Assembly: GCA_013076295.1 (NCBI GenBank) | Contig: RQOL01000824.1 | Span: forward strand, 124,001 to 188,000 | Direction of reading: 5' to 3' | DNA from: Sanderia malayensis | Lineage: Eukaryota > Cnidaria > Scyphozoa > Semaeostomeae > Pelagiidae | DNA: 64,000 bases | Shown here: positions 21,913 through 35,100 of the stretch, piece by piece | How the letters are laid out: each line of letters starts with the position of its first letter | Position numbering within the stretch: the first letter of the stretch is position 1 | Program-made: the position numbers and the translations under genes | The notes under the pieces: generated by a model | What the model saw: only the letters and a program-made list of their open reading frames with translations | What the model was told of the DNA's origin: nothing | Database searches by the model: none

Positions 21913-24232
21913 ATGGCGCATATAACAAACGATTCTGATGCAGTAGCAGAGGAGGAAGATGCGAAAGAACTTCAATTTCCCAAAGGTAAGAACTTGTGAC
22001 TATAATTATGCCAAGATGAAATTGTAATTGTACAGCCAATCTATGAATGTTGCTAGTATAGAGATTGGGGTGGTTATGGTTTAGTTAAATGGTGTTGGCC
22101 TAAATTTCTGTGAATATTATTATATTATATGTCTTTATTGTTTGTTCTTTTGTCTTGTCCGGTTCAATAGTCATCTTATGAATTTATTCAGATGTTGTAG
22201 GTAGTTCCATGATTTTTGTAGATTTTCCTTGATAAGAATGGGCTGCTATATAACCCATTCTTATGAAGCAATCATTTCTTAGCCTAGCCACACCACACAA
22301 CACAGAAAATGTCATAACTTTAACCATTCCATGTTTTATACGCTGTGTTGTTTTAAAACTTGTGTCACTGAGGAAAGCAAAACCCTCTTCTGCTTTTTTC
22401 AGAGTTTGATAATGCGGAATCATTGTTGAATTCGGAAGTATTCATGTTGCTGGAGCACAGGAAAGCACAAAACGAAATGGCTGATGATGACCAAGAAATG
22501 TCTGATGTTTTTAGAAAAACTTATGAATACACGCAAAAATTCAGCCGGTATAGAAACAGAGAAACAATTGCACAAGTAAGAGGGTGGGTATACAATGCAG
22601 CAGCAAGTACAATTTTACTTTGTTTGGTGTTACTATCCCACTGATTATAACATGTTTATTTCATTCATTTCATTTCTTCCTTTTTACAATCAATCTTAAA
22701 TACAATTCTACAAATATTATACAGCTACTAATTTACAAGATAAGGTACAATACTAAAGAAAATACATTACTAAATACTACAGGGAGAACACATATTACGA
22801 AAACAAAAAACTTTACAAGATTGTATTTAAGATAGATTGATTAAGGAGGAGCTCTCAAGGTAGGTTGACTAATCGAGAGAGAGCCCCCCCATAAAAACAA
22901 GGAGACTAGAATTTTTATAAAAGCAATAACCAGAGCCAAATGTGGATTAGGGATGATGATTTGTGTAAGGAACAAGTCCATTACACAATAAGGCAGATCA
23001 TAGTTAAATTTAGTCAGTTTGTGAATATGAATCGAGAAAATAACTTTTCAGTTCTGAACAAAAACTATAACAGAGTTCAGTATGGTTAGTCAATAAAAGA
23101 TTAACAAAGTTAAATGTTTTTTCATCATGTTTTATCATTCATTCCTGTTATTCTGTTGTCTTCCACTTTTCATTACTGATCAATCGATTGCTATCAGCTT
23201 TTGTTTACGACCACATGCAACCAATATCTTACAACGTCTCCAACTAGGTTAAAGGAAATGTGAAATTTCTTGCAAACTCAAATTTGGGAAAAGCAGGCAG
23301 ATAGTTTAGTCCGACCTAGTGTATTCAATGCATTTGTTTTTCATAATATCAAACCCTGAAGATTCACTGTTTTGTAATTAGTTAATTTTGTTATTTATTG
23401 CTTGTTTATTATTTATTTTAAGTTACCCTATAACATCAGTCATGGTTACGGCTCCAATTGTAACTGACAAAGGATTCTATTATATTCAGATGATGATGAA
23501 ATTATTTCCATTCATTTGTTTTTCTCACATAGGCTACTATCAAAAAAGAAGCTACACAAGTTTGAGTTAGCGTGTTTGGCCAATTCGTGTCCAGAAACTG
23601 CAGAAGAAGCAAGATCGTTGATTCCAAGGTCAGTAAACTTTGTGAAAATTCTGTTGCAAAACCTTAGAACCCAGGGGAAGTTTTCCTTTTACCGTCTCCT
23701 ATTTCTCAGATTGAACAGCATAGTGTTACTACCCCACTGATTATCGCATGTTCAGTATTGTTTTCATATATCACAAGGCTTTACACGAGCCATAGATGAA
23801 GGCTCTAGTTTGTAAAACATTCAAGATAGCAGGTAAACTATGAGAGAGAACCACACATGTAGACATCTGAGAAACGTGTAAAATATGAAAAAACCAGGTG
23901 TAATACAATCGGTCTCGATTTAGATCAACGTAGCATGAAAAATAGGCTATTAGAAAATGAAAGATAAAAGTATATATTAGACTCTAATAAGTGAGATATT
24001 ACAAAGATAAAGATAAGCAAATACAGAAAGAACAAGAGGGTTTAAACAAAGATGAAATATAAATAAAATACAAGTTAACAACTACAACATACTTGAGCTT
24101 GGATGAAGCTGAAGTAGATTCCACCCTAACCATATTCAACCCCATTTTTATAGCCTGGAAGGAAGATTTGATGACAAGGAGCTTCAAGATATGCTCGATG
24201 AAATCAAAACGTATCGCAGCATCCAAGGTTGA
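21913..24232 (+). CDS. POLR2D: RNA polymerase II subunit RPB4
   Basis: Four exons join in phase: 21,913-21,985, 22,403-22,583, 23,533-23,628 and 24,154-24,232, giving 142 aa, the same length as the human protein. The exon 2 segment [14 protein letters not shown] and NRETIAQVR, the exon 3 segment [20 protein letters not shown] and IPR/S, and the exon 4 segment [17 protein letters not shown] are hallmark RPB4 sequence. RPB4 pairs with RPB7 to form the stalk of RNA polymerase II, which binds nascent RNA and helps initiation and mRNA decay. All introns are GT-AG. The exon 2 donor is GG/GTGGGT, and the acceptors have pyrimidine tracts. The start ATG gives an acidic N-terminus of ordinary length. 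The gene looks intact. Confidence 0.95.
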
Positions 24233-26735
24233 ATTGTCTCAGAGGTAACATTTTTTATGCCAAGGTCCACTACCAGGTTATTGCATGAACCTTTATACTG
24301 ATTGCATCATGTGATGAGATGGGACAGCAAGTATGCATGCAGCTAATACAGTTGGGAACTATGGGAAGTATGTCTATTTGAATTCAGAAGCGTAATTTTA
24401 CCACAACAGACCAGACTGTTATAAAATTCAGCATTGAAGTCAGTTTTTTTTTCAGTTAGAAATTTAACTGTTTTAACCAATGAAGATTTATCCACTGTAG
24501 AACTTCAATACATGTCATTGTACTACTGAGAATTTTCCTGCTTGGTGGTCATTCTCTTTATTAACGCCCTGGGCGTTTGCTAATATTTTTACCGCATCTC
24601 TCGCATCATCCAAGGCTTAAAGCGACCAGCATTATCAAACTTGCCATTTTTGCCATTATCCAAGTCATTGGCCATTTCAGTTATTCACGTCTCATTCAAA
24701 TCGTGATTTCTTCAAAAATATAAGAATATTTTTTTCGAGAGCAGTACTCAAACTGTCTTAGCAATTTCACAAGTTCATTACCCAAGCTTTCTTAAGATTT
24801 TCTTAGCAACAATTGAAACGTTTTACGTTACCGCATTTTGTGCTTGCGCGGCTGCTTCTCTCAATTTCAATCTAAATGTTTCAACTTTCTTTGATGTCAA
24901 GCATACATTACCGAATTTTCTTAACTCTTTGACGAGCCGACTAAAGATTTCTTATAAAGATAACGTCTGTTACCAACCTTATATATCTCAAAGGGTATCA
25001 CTGAATATTTCAGGGATTTGTTGCACCGGATGTAAATTGTAGCATGAAGCTGATGCAGTTCAAGAGACGGGATGCTTAGTTGGTTATACAAAAAGCTCTT
25101 TTTTTACAGGGAGACCATTATATCGAGATTTTATTGCAGCTCTCTCTGATTACAGCTACGAGATACACGAATGATATCTCGTGATTACATTGTTTGCTGC
25201 ACTTAGCATAGGATTACGATTATGCAGACTTAGACTCTTAGCACGTTCTATAATATTCCGTTTAATGTGCTTGTTTCGAGCACCTCGATGTATCAGGAAA
25301 CTGTACGAATAGAAAAGAAGTTTGACTGATACAGGTTTGCTTTATGTGGTGTGGTTTCTTTCTGGATTTTCCGGGGATTAGAGAATCTCTTTCGAATTGG
25401 CGAGAGCTCGAACTGCACGAGTGTTCGAATTGTGCAGAAGATTTGGTTTTAAGTTGAAGACGCCTTGTGATAGAATCCCCCTCGTTCGGTAGCGCCAACG
25501 CCTTCATAATATTCAATTAACTTTTGTAAGATTAGCAACAGTAATAAGGCTTAGACGCGTAGCAATCGCATTACAGTTCATCGTGCGCGGTTGAAAATGT
25601 CGCGATCCGCGCGCTAATCGCTATTGTTCTCAAATCACCATAAATGACCATGAGAGCTGAGCTGAAAATTGGATGTTACGCATCTTGATTCGCGCACTCT
25701 CCATAACACGAGGCCCTATCTACTCGAGACTAGTCAATAAACAGATGTGTACTGGATTGCTGCATTCTCTCACGGCATTGCTGGAGAAATTACCTTGTAT
25801 GAGGCAGTCAATGCTAGTTGCATTGCAGAAATGCTGGTAAATTTACTAAAACTCCTGGTTGGGACGTTCTTAAGTTTGGTTGTTGTCGGAGTGATGCTGT
25901 AATCTTGTTAGCTCTCCAGCCACTTTTGTGTTCGAGTAAAGCCATTGATCTTTTCCTAAAGCATCCAGGGGGGATTGTTCGAAGTAATATTGTCACACAC
26001 CATTGTTGGCATTTATTGTGTTTAATTTCCTACGTTATCTGTACTTTCTCAGTGTGGACCCCCGTCTGAGCAGAAGTGTTGGTCTGTTCTCCAAGTACAG
26101 ATTATTTTCAGCAGCTCAACTGATCCAGGGGTTGTCGAATGCAAATTTGCGATATAACGTGCTCCTCGTCTTTCTAATATAGACCACTAAGTATAATATT
26201 GAGTATATTTTGCTCTCTCGCCTCATTACCCCCGTCTGAAAAATCGGCTCAATGTGTTCTTTAGTTTGAAGTCATCGGCGTCTTGTCCTGCCGTACGGGG
26301 GAGGGGGTGTGATCGCCGCTGAAAGCAACAGTGACTCTTGATATTTGAATATCGATGGCAAATGCTTCATGTACGACGAACTTCTTATATTACGAACAAA
26401 GCATCTTGCTCCTCGAGTTTCTGTACAGAAATTTCATTTACACTTGAATTAATCAACTCTCATATTGCGATTGTATATTGTCATCTATACTTCGTATATA
26501 TTGTGCTATATAGCTGCCATGCATGCAAATATCTGTAGATATTAGTACATTACATATCTCGATTAGAACGCCGAACCCGACACATACCCCCGTGCCAGTA
26601 ATAAGCATAATCTTTTGATTGATTGTCGTTTGAGCTTAGATTTTTGCATTGCTGTGATTATTGAGACTTCTCGTTGCTTTCTGCCGAAGACTCGAGACTG
26701 AATCTGCTTATTTTATCATCTGAACGAGAACAAAC
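24233..26735. other. Intergenic DNA between RPB4 and calmodulin-like gene
   Basis: 2.5 kb without a supported gene. It contains fragments of dispersed repeats: an AACGCCCTGGGCGTTTGC word near 24,563 related to repeats in later introns, and GTTCGAATT-type words near 25,390-25,440 that resemble the pogo-like MITEs at 43,006 and 61,169. Confidence 0.5.
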
Positions 26736-28758
26736 ATGGTGAGTTGAAAATTCGTGTTATTCTCTCCTCTCGGTTTGTTAATTGTGAATCGTAATTTTTC
26801 TGCTTTTTTTTTATCACGATGAGCAGTTGCTTATAAAAACATGTTATGCTCTATCTTCTCTCCACAATTCACATTGCTATTTGTGGTTTCGAAGTCTGCC
26901 AGGTTACTTTTTATAATTTTATGAGGAGTTGTTTTCATTCATTGCTGTTTTACTTTACAATACGAATCCTTGACTTTGTGAGAAATCATAGCTAAACATA
27001 ACAATATGACATCTTCTTCATTAGGGTAGCAAAAAGTTATCAGAGGAACAGATCAAGGGTAAGAAGACAGCAGATTTGACAAAAATTATTACAATTTCGT
27101 TTAACGTTTATTGTATCTGCTATTTCGTTTGCTGATAACTATAAGTAGAGGTGTTCTTTTGCAGAGTTCCGCGAAGCCTTTCTGGTTTTCGACAGAGATG
27201 GAGACGGCACGGTGACGGTGTCAGAAATTGGTTTGGTCATGAAAAGTTTAGGACAGAATCCAACAGAAGCAGAAATCAAAAGCATGGTTCAAGAAGTTGA
27301 CACGAAAGGTATTCAACACCTTCAAATATTATGCTATACCTATCTTTACTCTTACTTGGCATTCCCTATTTTTTACCAACCCGCACTTCTTTACATATTT
27401 GTCAATACCATTTATTTCTACCTTTGTTTTCACAGTTTCACATTTTCAAAATATTAATTCATGTTTCCTTTACCTTCATTCTTTACGTATCCCTTACTGT
27501 GACACGCCTTCAACTCGCCGTTATTTCACTGTTAACCTTGTCTTTACTTTCATGCTTGAATCCTTTATTATCTTTTCACATAGATATAATCTTAATTTTC
27601 AAATGCACGCATATCCCCGAATTAGTCACTTTTATGTGTTGTACTTTTAGCTTTACATACACCGCATTTCCTCTAATAAGCGCCCGGGCGTTTATTAAGT
27701 ATTTTGCAAAGTTAGGAAAATATCTTACAAAATTTTTTGAACAAAACAGTGAAAATGTAAGAATTAGTTCACGCCTTTTGATTTTAGGGTGGGCGCTTAT
27801 TGAAGGGGGGGGGGAACATATCTATGTTACCTTTTTACTTATAATTGTGCACCTCTTTTCATTTTTAGGCCAGGGCGAAATAGATTTCGACGATTTTTGT
27901 GTGCTCATGCAGCGCATGTCGGGTGATGGTGGCGAAGACACGTACGATGAAACGAAGGAGACATTCAAGGTCTTTGACAACCAGGCTAACGACAAAGTCA
28001 GAGTGTCCGATTTGAAGAAAGTCCTCGAGAGTCTCAGCATAAAGCTGACGTCATCAGAGTTGAGCGGAGTACTGGAAGAAATGGGATCAGTTGGCTCTGA
28101 ATTGAATTACTCAGGTAAGATAATTGAATTGGATTACTCAGGTATGATTGTTGAATTGAATTACTCCTGGAAGACAACATGTCAAGCCTACGGATGCCAA
28201 TAGTGCAACTTCAATATACAGCAAGCCCCCCATTCCCCATGAGGGGTTTCCCATTGTGAAGAGCTGCTTTTTCTCGAAGGATCTAGAAATTTATTTGTCT
28301 GGTCCATCATGACCTTCAACATGATTAGAAATACCCTGTAAATAGAATCGTTTGTAGGGAGAGAGTTTCAGTTTCAAACCCATCGAATCAAGAAGAACTC
28401 TTTGTTTTACTCACTGGTAATATTCATTGTACTCCACACAAAGAAAGTTGAACGAGAACATTTGTCATTTGTTATTATATCATACTTGGCTCAGCAACAT
28501 TGTCTAACTTCATTATCACTAAAAATTTACCCACTCACCTCCCGCAGCGACGAAAATCGCCTGTTTTTCTCTTAAACAGCGAACTTCCTCGCACTCTCCG
28601 TAGTTCGGTCAGTTTGAGAGTAAAACAATTGCATTTGTTGAGAGAAGGCTACGAATCTGGCTTTTATGTGTTTTTCATGTTTGATTTGTTTTATATTTGT
28701 TTTTAATTTTGTGAAATTTTTTCCCACAGACTTCTTGAAAATTTTCCAGTTTGAATGA
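26736..28758 (+). CDS. Calmodulin-like EF-hand protein
   Basis: Five exons join in phase: 26,736-26,738 (only the ATG), 27,025-27,058, 27,165-27,308, 27,869-28,114 and 28,730-28,758, giving 151 aa. An ATG-only first exon is also seen in calmodulin genes. The N-lobe matches calmodulin closely ([24 protein letters not shown]) with a canonical first loop [12 protein letters not shown]. The second loop [12 protein letters not shown] lacks the usual final Glu. Loops three ([12 protein letters not shown]) and four ([12 protein letters not shown]) have lost most calcium ligands. The protein is therefore a divergent calmodulin-like sensor with one good calcium site, and it may bind targets through its C-lobe without calcium. 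It lacks the N-terminal extension of centrins. The last exon is very short and rests on splice phase and the NYSDFLKIF match. Confidence 0.8.
27655..27820. repeat. MITE-like repeat in calmodulin-like intron 3
   Basis: Ends are imperfect inverted copies: TCTAATAAGCGCCCGGGCG on the left and GGGTGGGCGCTTATTGAAGG on the right. It belongs to the same loose group of AATAAGC(G)CCC-rich repeats found at 24.56, 33.35, 49.2, 58.2 and 63.5 kb. Confidence 0.5.
28096..28166 (+). repeat. Short tandem repeat spanning a splice donor
   Basis: A unit of about 27 bp (core TTGAATTACTCAGGTAAG) occurs two to three times across the end of exon 4 of the calmodulin-like gene. Both of the first two units carry a TCA/GGT donor-like word, so an alternative in-frame donor lies one unit downstream of the one used in the model. 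Confidence 0.7.
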
Positions 28759-29186
28759 ATCATGACGCCAGAAGACGCGGAGATTTTCGGTTGAAAAAGT
28801 GAAAATCTGAATGAAGGCTTTTTTATTTATTTATTTTTGTAGTCTCACAATTGAATTTGAGAATAATCAGAAAAAGTGAATTTCCTTTGTGTGGCTGAAG
28901 TTTTTATTGCAAGTGTTACCTAGTCATAAGCGTAATCATAACATAAGCACAAGCACGAGCAGTTTCATTAGAAGGAGGGAGTCCTCCCTACTTTGTGTAA
29001 GCTAAATCATAACAAGTATCGAACATAGGGCTCGAACTGTACTCGCTAGGCTCGAGCTTCGAATTCAACTTTGACGCATGCTCATTCGAAATAGCTGGCG
29101 CCAAATTACGACTTGGCCTAAATCATGTGCTTCGAAAATTAATTCGAATTACAGCAACAATTTGATACAGGAGAAAGTAGTATACA
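28759..29186. other. Short spacer between calmodulin-like and POM121-like genes
   Basis: Only 428 bp separate the stop codon of the upstream gene from the next start codon. No repeat or RNA gene is seen. It must hold both the 3' UTR of one gene and the promoter or 5' UTR of the next. Confidence 0.6.
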
Positions 29187-32100
29187 ATGGTATTAAACTC
29201 CATAAGTAATTTTCTTCACAACGATAATACTATCGCCTATAAAATTGCCGCTGTAGTTACGCTTGCGTTGGCAATATCAGGATATTGCTTCGGTGTCACG
29301 TGGACTGTCATTTTTGGCCTATCTGTTGCCGCTGTTTTAAAAATTACAGACAACTTGAAAGATGGAGCATTTGAAGAGCGTACAATAAATTCGTTTGAGA
29401 ATTTATATTGTGATGATGAAAGTAGCGCAAAAAAGAAACGCATGTTTGCAAAAAGAAAGGAAAATCATTTAAAAAGAAACAACGCTAGTAGTAAAGCCCA
29501 AGAAGAAGGACAAGGAGATACTGATAATAATTTGGATAGTAGTACGACAAGATATTTTTATGACAGTTTAAGTGCTGAGGCATTGGAGACTTTGGAGTTC
29601 TCAATGGCAGAAGACTTTGATTTTACAACAAAAATGCCTCCTTCTAATGGTGTTGGTTATAATAGTAATAATGTTAAAAGACAGCAAATTCCCAGTTTGA
29701 GGTCACCACAACCTTTGATTTCTGCTGTCAAGAGTAGGATCTGTGCCAGGTAATATATAATAGTGGTGGATTGTTGTTGATGCATTATTGTTGATTGATT
29801 AATTTCGATAGATCTTTAGCTAAAGTGTGAATCCTAACTAAATTGAGTTTTCAAAGTGTTGCAGTTTAGATTGCTAGCACAATGCATAAAATGCTCTGTG
29901 TTTGCTTTTGCTTTAGAGATTCATTGAGAGTGAGTCCCTCTTTTCCATTTGGTAATAAATACCCAAACACAAGGCAAAGCAGAGAAGTTTTCAAAGACTT
30001 ACAGAATGCCAAGTCACCACAACGACCAACTGGCCCATCAAGCTATGTTCTTGGATCACCTCACTTTAGCAATGACTCTTTGATGTTGTCACCAGGCAGG
30101 TCGATGTACAAAGCAATTTCACCACCAAGTGGAAAGTACTTCAGTAGAATCAACCCAGAGAGAAATGGTCAAAATTTCACAAATTTCTTGTCTCCTATAT
30201 TGGATTCTAAATCAGAAGCCACGTGGTAAGAAGATAATTGATAAATATTCTAATAGCAAGAATAGAAGCTTACTATGCTATAAACAGGAGTGTTTATAAG
30301 TGTGATGTTTTGAGAGATGCTTCTCTCATCATCGGACAAGTGAAAAAGGTCAGGAGCTAGTTTATTTGCATAGAGTTAAGCTAATAGCAAGAATAGAAGC
30401 TTACTATGCTATAAACAGGAGTGTTTATAAGTGTGATGTTTTGAGAGATACTTCTTTCATCATCGGACAATTGAAGAAGGTCAGGAGTTAGTTTATTTCT
30501 GTAGAGTTGAGCAAATGTTGATGGGAAATGTTTGTGTTTCATCAGAGATAGAATGCTATGCTGTTGGTGTGATCAGTGTCCTGATTCAGTTGAATCACAG
30601 CAGTATTTGGCTAAAACTATATGCCAGTTTCTTTACAATAACAGCGCAGCCCAAATGTTCATGCCTTGTTATTATAATCCATTCCCTGTCAATTTTAGGT
30701 CAGCAAATGCACTGCGAAAAGAGCAAAATAGCAGATTGGAAGACACTTGCAGCACAGAAGCTGTTGTCAAAGCATTGAAAGAACGGGTTTCCAGGTGCTT
30801 GCAATCAGCAGATGTCATCTTTCTTTTTCTTTTATTAGTGGCAGTTATCACATTGTTTTGGTTTGTTTTCTGTGCAGCAAAAGAAAGCGAAACTTGCCAA
30901 GTGTAGCAGATTTGTCATTTGATACTACAATTGATCAACCAGCAGTGAACAATAAGAAAAGGTAGAATTTTCTTCAAATATTTTCTTCTTTCTTACCATT
31001 GAGTCTCAATTTATTAGCTCAATTTTCTCCTTTTTATGCCTTTTTTCTTTATTTTTGTCTTGTTTGCATCTTTTTATCTTTATTCCTTTTCTTGATTATA
31101 ATATTTATTTTTATTTTTCTTCTCCAGTTTGTTTTTTTCTTATATTATGTTGTTGGTTTCTTCATGATTTTTATCGTTGATACTATTGATGCTTTTATTC
31201 AAATTTCCACCAGAAAAGTAGACCATGATGCTTCTAGCAGAAATGAGAAGCCAGCCAACACTTCCAAGGACATCATTACCACAACAAGTGTAACTCCGTT
31301 CACCAAACCAAGTACAATGGAAACAATAGAACAAGAGAAAGCAACAGATATCGAGCTTGAGAAGTCACAAATTCATAGTATCAATGAAAAATCTAAATAT
31401 GGAATTGATGAGGATGAAATGGATGAATTAGCAGACGACGGACATGAGGAGGTGGGAAGTTAATTTATTATCTAACCCCCTGGAATTTGTGTAATGCACG
31501 TTTACAAGCATTTGATTTGATATGTTCACAGGAGGTTAATTTGTTCCATGTTTTGATAAGGATAATGAAATAGTATAGGGGTTTTAGATTTTTTCTTGGC
31601 AATTTCCTTAATTTAATTATTACATCAAATTGTCCAAAGTTAACTTGCTCGAGTAACAGTCTCCTTGCTCTTTAAATTTATGCTTCTTAGTTTGCTGATT
31701 TGATGACAACCTTGGTTCATTTGTTCGACCCCAACCTAGTTTGTTGACTCGATTCTAATCTTTGGTTTCACTTGTTTCCTTGCAGATGGATGTTTGCAAA
31801 AAGCAGAATAAAAGAAAAGCTGGGAAGACAGAATCAACTGCGAAAAAAGGAAAGCAGGATGTCGAAAGAAAAGGTGAGAGTCACTATCTTCTATGATATA
31901 AAACATTTATTTCATAGTTCTTCATTTTCGTTGCCTCTATCTTGTCTGTGTCAATTATTTTTTTGAATATTTTCAATTCCTTCTTTTGTTCTTCTTCTTT
32001 TTTATCGGTCTTGATTTCCATTCATCATTTTACTCCCACGACTTATCAATATATTTCAATTGCTTTTTTTTCTGTCATTTTTTTCTCCTTTATGAGGCTT

Positions 32101-35100
32101 CATTTCCATTCCCCATTCTTCTCCTATACCTCATGTTGTTGTCCACTGTTGTCATTTTTTGATTATTCCTTTGCAATTCTTCCGATGTGACGTTTCATTT
32201 GACATTCTTCCATTCGACTACAGCCGTGAAGACTGAGCAGTCCAGTTCATTATCACGTAAGACAACAAGTGTAAAGAAAACACCAGTGAAGTCAGTTGAA
32301 ACTCAGACACCTTCAAAATCCGAAGCCGACTCAGAAAAGGAAAAGTCAATCGCAAAAACACCAAAACAATTAAAGGTAAGAGTCTAGTAAATGAGCCAAC
32401 CCATTAGCTGTGTCCTGCATCAACGAACCAATGAGTTATTTGTTGCCAATTGAAAGCTAAATGCCAACAGCATGTGACAGTTTTCGGCAGTTCTAAAGCA
32501 AGATTCGTCACAGGGAGTTGCCGCTTTAATTCTGGTCAAGCCATTGTAACCAAATGCTTTTACCAAGTAAACCAATAAATGGTCTTGTCAAGGAGATCAA
32601 TAAATGGTCTTTTATCAAGTAAACCAATGAGTGGTTTCGCCAGGTAAACGAGTAAGTGGTCTTACCAAGTATACCAATAAGTTGTATTGCTTACTTACTA
32701 AAGTTAAAGACTTCTGCTAAGTAAACAAATATCTGATCACTTAGTAGCTACAATTCAAAGCGGATCATGGGGGTATTCTACCCTAAGCTAGATCATCTCC
32801 TGCCAAAATCTTGGGTTTGAAAGGTTCTTTTTGGACAACAAGATGTTTCGTGTTTTACGTTTGCTTCACTGTGTTATTTTTCCAGACACCATACAGAAAG
32901 ATATTCACATCTGGTTTCCCATCCAACTTGAGGCCTGAAAGCACGGAGAAGAGAAGACGAATTCCTATCTACTTTATGTCAGCTGGGTCATCGGAAAATA
33001 TCGAGGTAAGATTGATATGGTGCTACCTCCTGGAAAGTGGGAACATTGCATTGCATACTTCAGGTGTCATAGTTTTAAGACGGGGGTTACAGTGTGGTTG
33101 TATCGTTGTAGATATCGCGGGAAGAGTATGGCGAGTATGGTGTGACAAGTGATGCATTTCAAGCTAACAACAAAATTGCCGCTGACCGAGTGAAAGAAAT
33201 GCTAGATGACAGTGACAATCAAAATACCACAGATGGTATGTCTTTTGCTTAGTTTTCTTCGTTTTCTCCGTAATTTCTACTTAATCTTATTATAGTAAAG
33301 TGGCCAGCTACACTTCAATCGTCCATTTTCTATCATTTACGAACTCTGGCAGTGATTAATAAGGGCCTCCTCTTTCAAATATCCTTCAAATAAACGCTCT
33401 CTGTCATGAACGTTCGCTAATAAACGCCGGCCTTTTTGAGTTTCTTCTTATAAACGCCCCAAGTTAATAAACGTCTTCTTTTTTAAACGCCTCTATTGAA
33501 CTGCAAATTTAATAGACATCCCGAGCCTTTATTTGGAGCACGTTGTTGTATGCTGAAGTTCAGCAGACCCCAACAAATCATGTAGAGGTTTCTCAGTCTC
33601 CTATCGAACTTTAACTGTTGTTTTGCTGTGGTTGCTTTCCGCAGGTGACCTCTTTGGGTTTCTACAAACAAGAAAGACAATGCTCTGTAATTCATTCATA
33701 ACACCAGTTCCAAGAATCTAAGAATTTCCTCCGAGGAATCCCCCTATTCAATGCTTGATCAAATATCCAATGTCTCACCAGTGTTTACTATTAAGCAATT
33801 GGCTTCCTTACATTATGGCTTACAGTGGATTTTGTTTCATTTCAGCAAAATCATCAACATTATCTACACCAAGTCAAATCTCATTTGGAACCAGTACAAC
33901 ACAGCCTACATCTGCTGTATCAGTGATATCTAGCTCAAATGCAGCCTCAAAGGCAACTTTGCAAACTACACCCGGATTCACGATTGTCAGCAAAACAATT
34001 GGCGATGGCAATTCCGACAATAATAACGTTGCGATCAACCAGAATATATTCGGCAATCAGGTGGCCTTTGGAACGAAAGATTCATCATCCAATGCAACAT
34101 CATCTAATGAAAATACTACAAATGCAGCTAAGCCTGTGATTACTGCTTCTGGCTTCAATTTTGGCTCACCTGCCACTGTATTGTCCACTGAGGCCGCCAA
34201 ACCATTTGGCAACATCCTCGGTACTGCAGTTGCGGCTACTACGTCAATGTCGAGTTCCATTACAGCGACTGCTGGTGGTCAGCTTGGGTTTTCTCTCACC
34301 ACTGCTGCAAAGCCAGTGGAAGCATCTCAAAAGTCGTCAGTTGGCTTTGGTTTACCAGGCCAGTTGAAGAGCACTTCTGGATTCACTTTTGGCAAACCAG
34401 TTTCTGGAGATTCAGCCTCTATTTCATCTACTGGGTTTAGTATTTCTACATTTGGCAGAGCTGCAACAGCTTCAGGTGTATCTTCTGGTTCAGCTACTCC
34501 CACTTCCAGTGTGTCTGCCTCTGGATTTCCGGCTACACCATTCAGTACTGCTACTACGGCCCTTAATACAGGAGCGGGTACAGGTATAGTCTTTGGGACA
34601 TCGGCCGTAGCCGGCAATGCTCAGCTGCCATCTTCGTCCATGATCCCATCTCAAAACGTAGCCGAAACTGTAACCACAGCCTCACAGCTTGGAGGGTTTT
34701 CATTTGGAATGCAGGGTGGTGCAAAGCAAGATGCACCAAAGCCATTTTCAATGCCAGGAAGTCAAACGTCGGCAGCATCTACGCCAAGTAACGCTGCCAC
34801 GTCACTTGGAGCTGGCTTTTCGTTTGGCACGTCATCATCTGCTCAGAAGCCAGCCGCAACAGTTGGTGGATTTAGTTTCGGAAACGCCCAAGTAGCACCA
34901 TCCAGCAACACTGGTGCGCCGAGTTTTACAGGCTTTAATGTTAATCCAGCATCCTCATCGCTATCGTCTGGTTCAAAAGCAAGCAACGCAGGGGGCTTCA
35001 GTTTCGGTGGGGTAACAACTTCCATTGCTCCTCAAACAGCGGCAACTGTTGGCGGCTTTTCATTTGGCAACAAGCCAACCACAACAACAACCTCGGCTAG

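Noticed and set aside
27331..28203. One long frame of 290 codons
   Set aside because: Its first half reads through intron 3 and a repeat. Only the part from 27,869 is exon.
26736..28758. Identification as centrin
   Set aside because: It lacks the basic N-terminal extension. The SEEQIKEFREAF and [10 protein letters not shown] segments are calmodulin-type.
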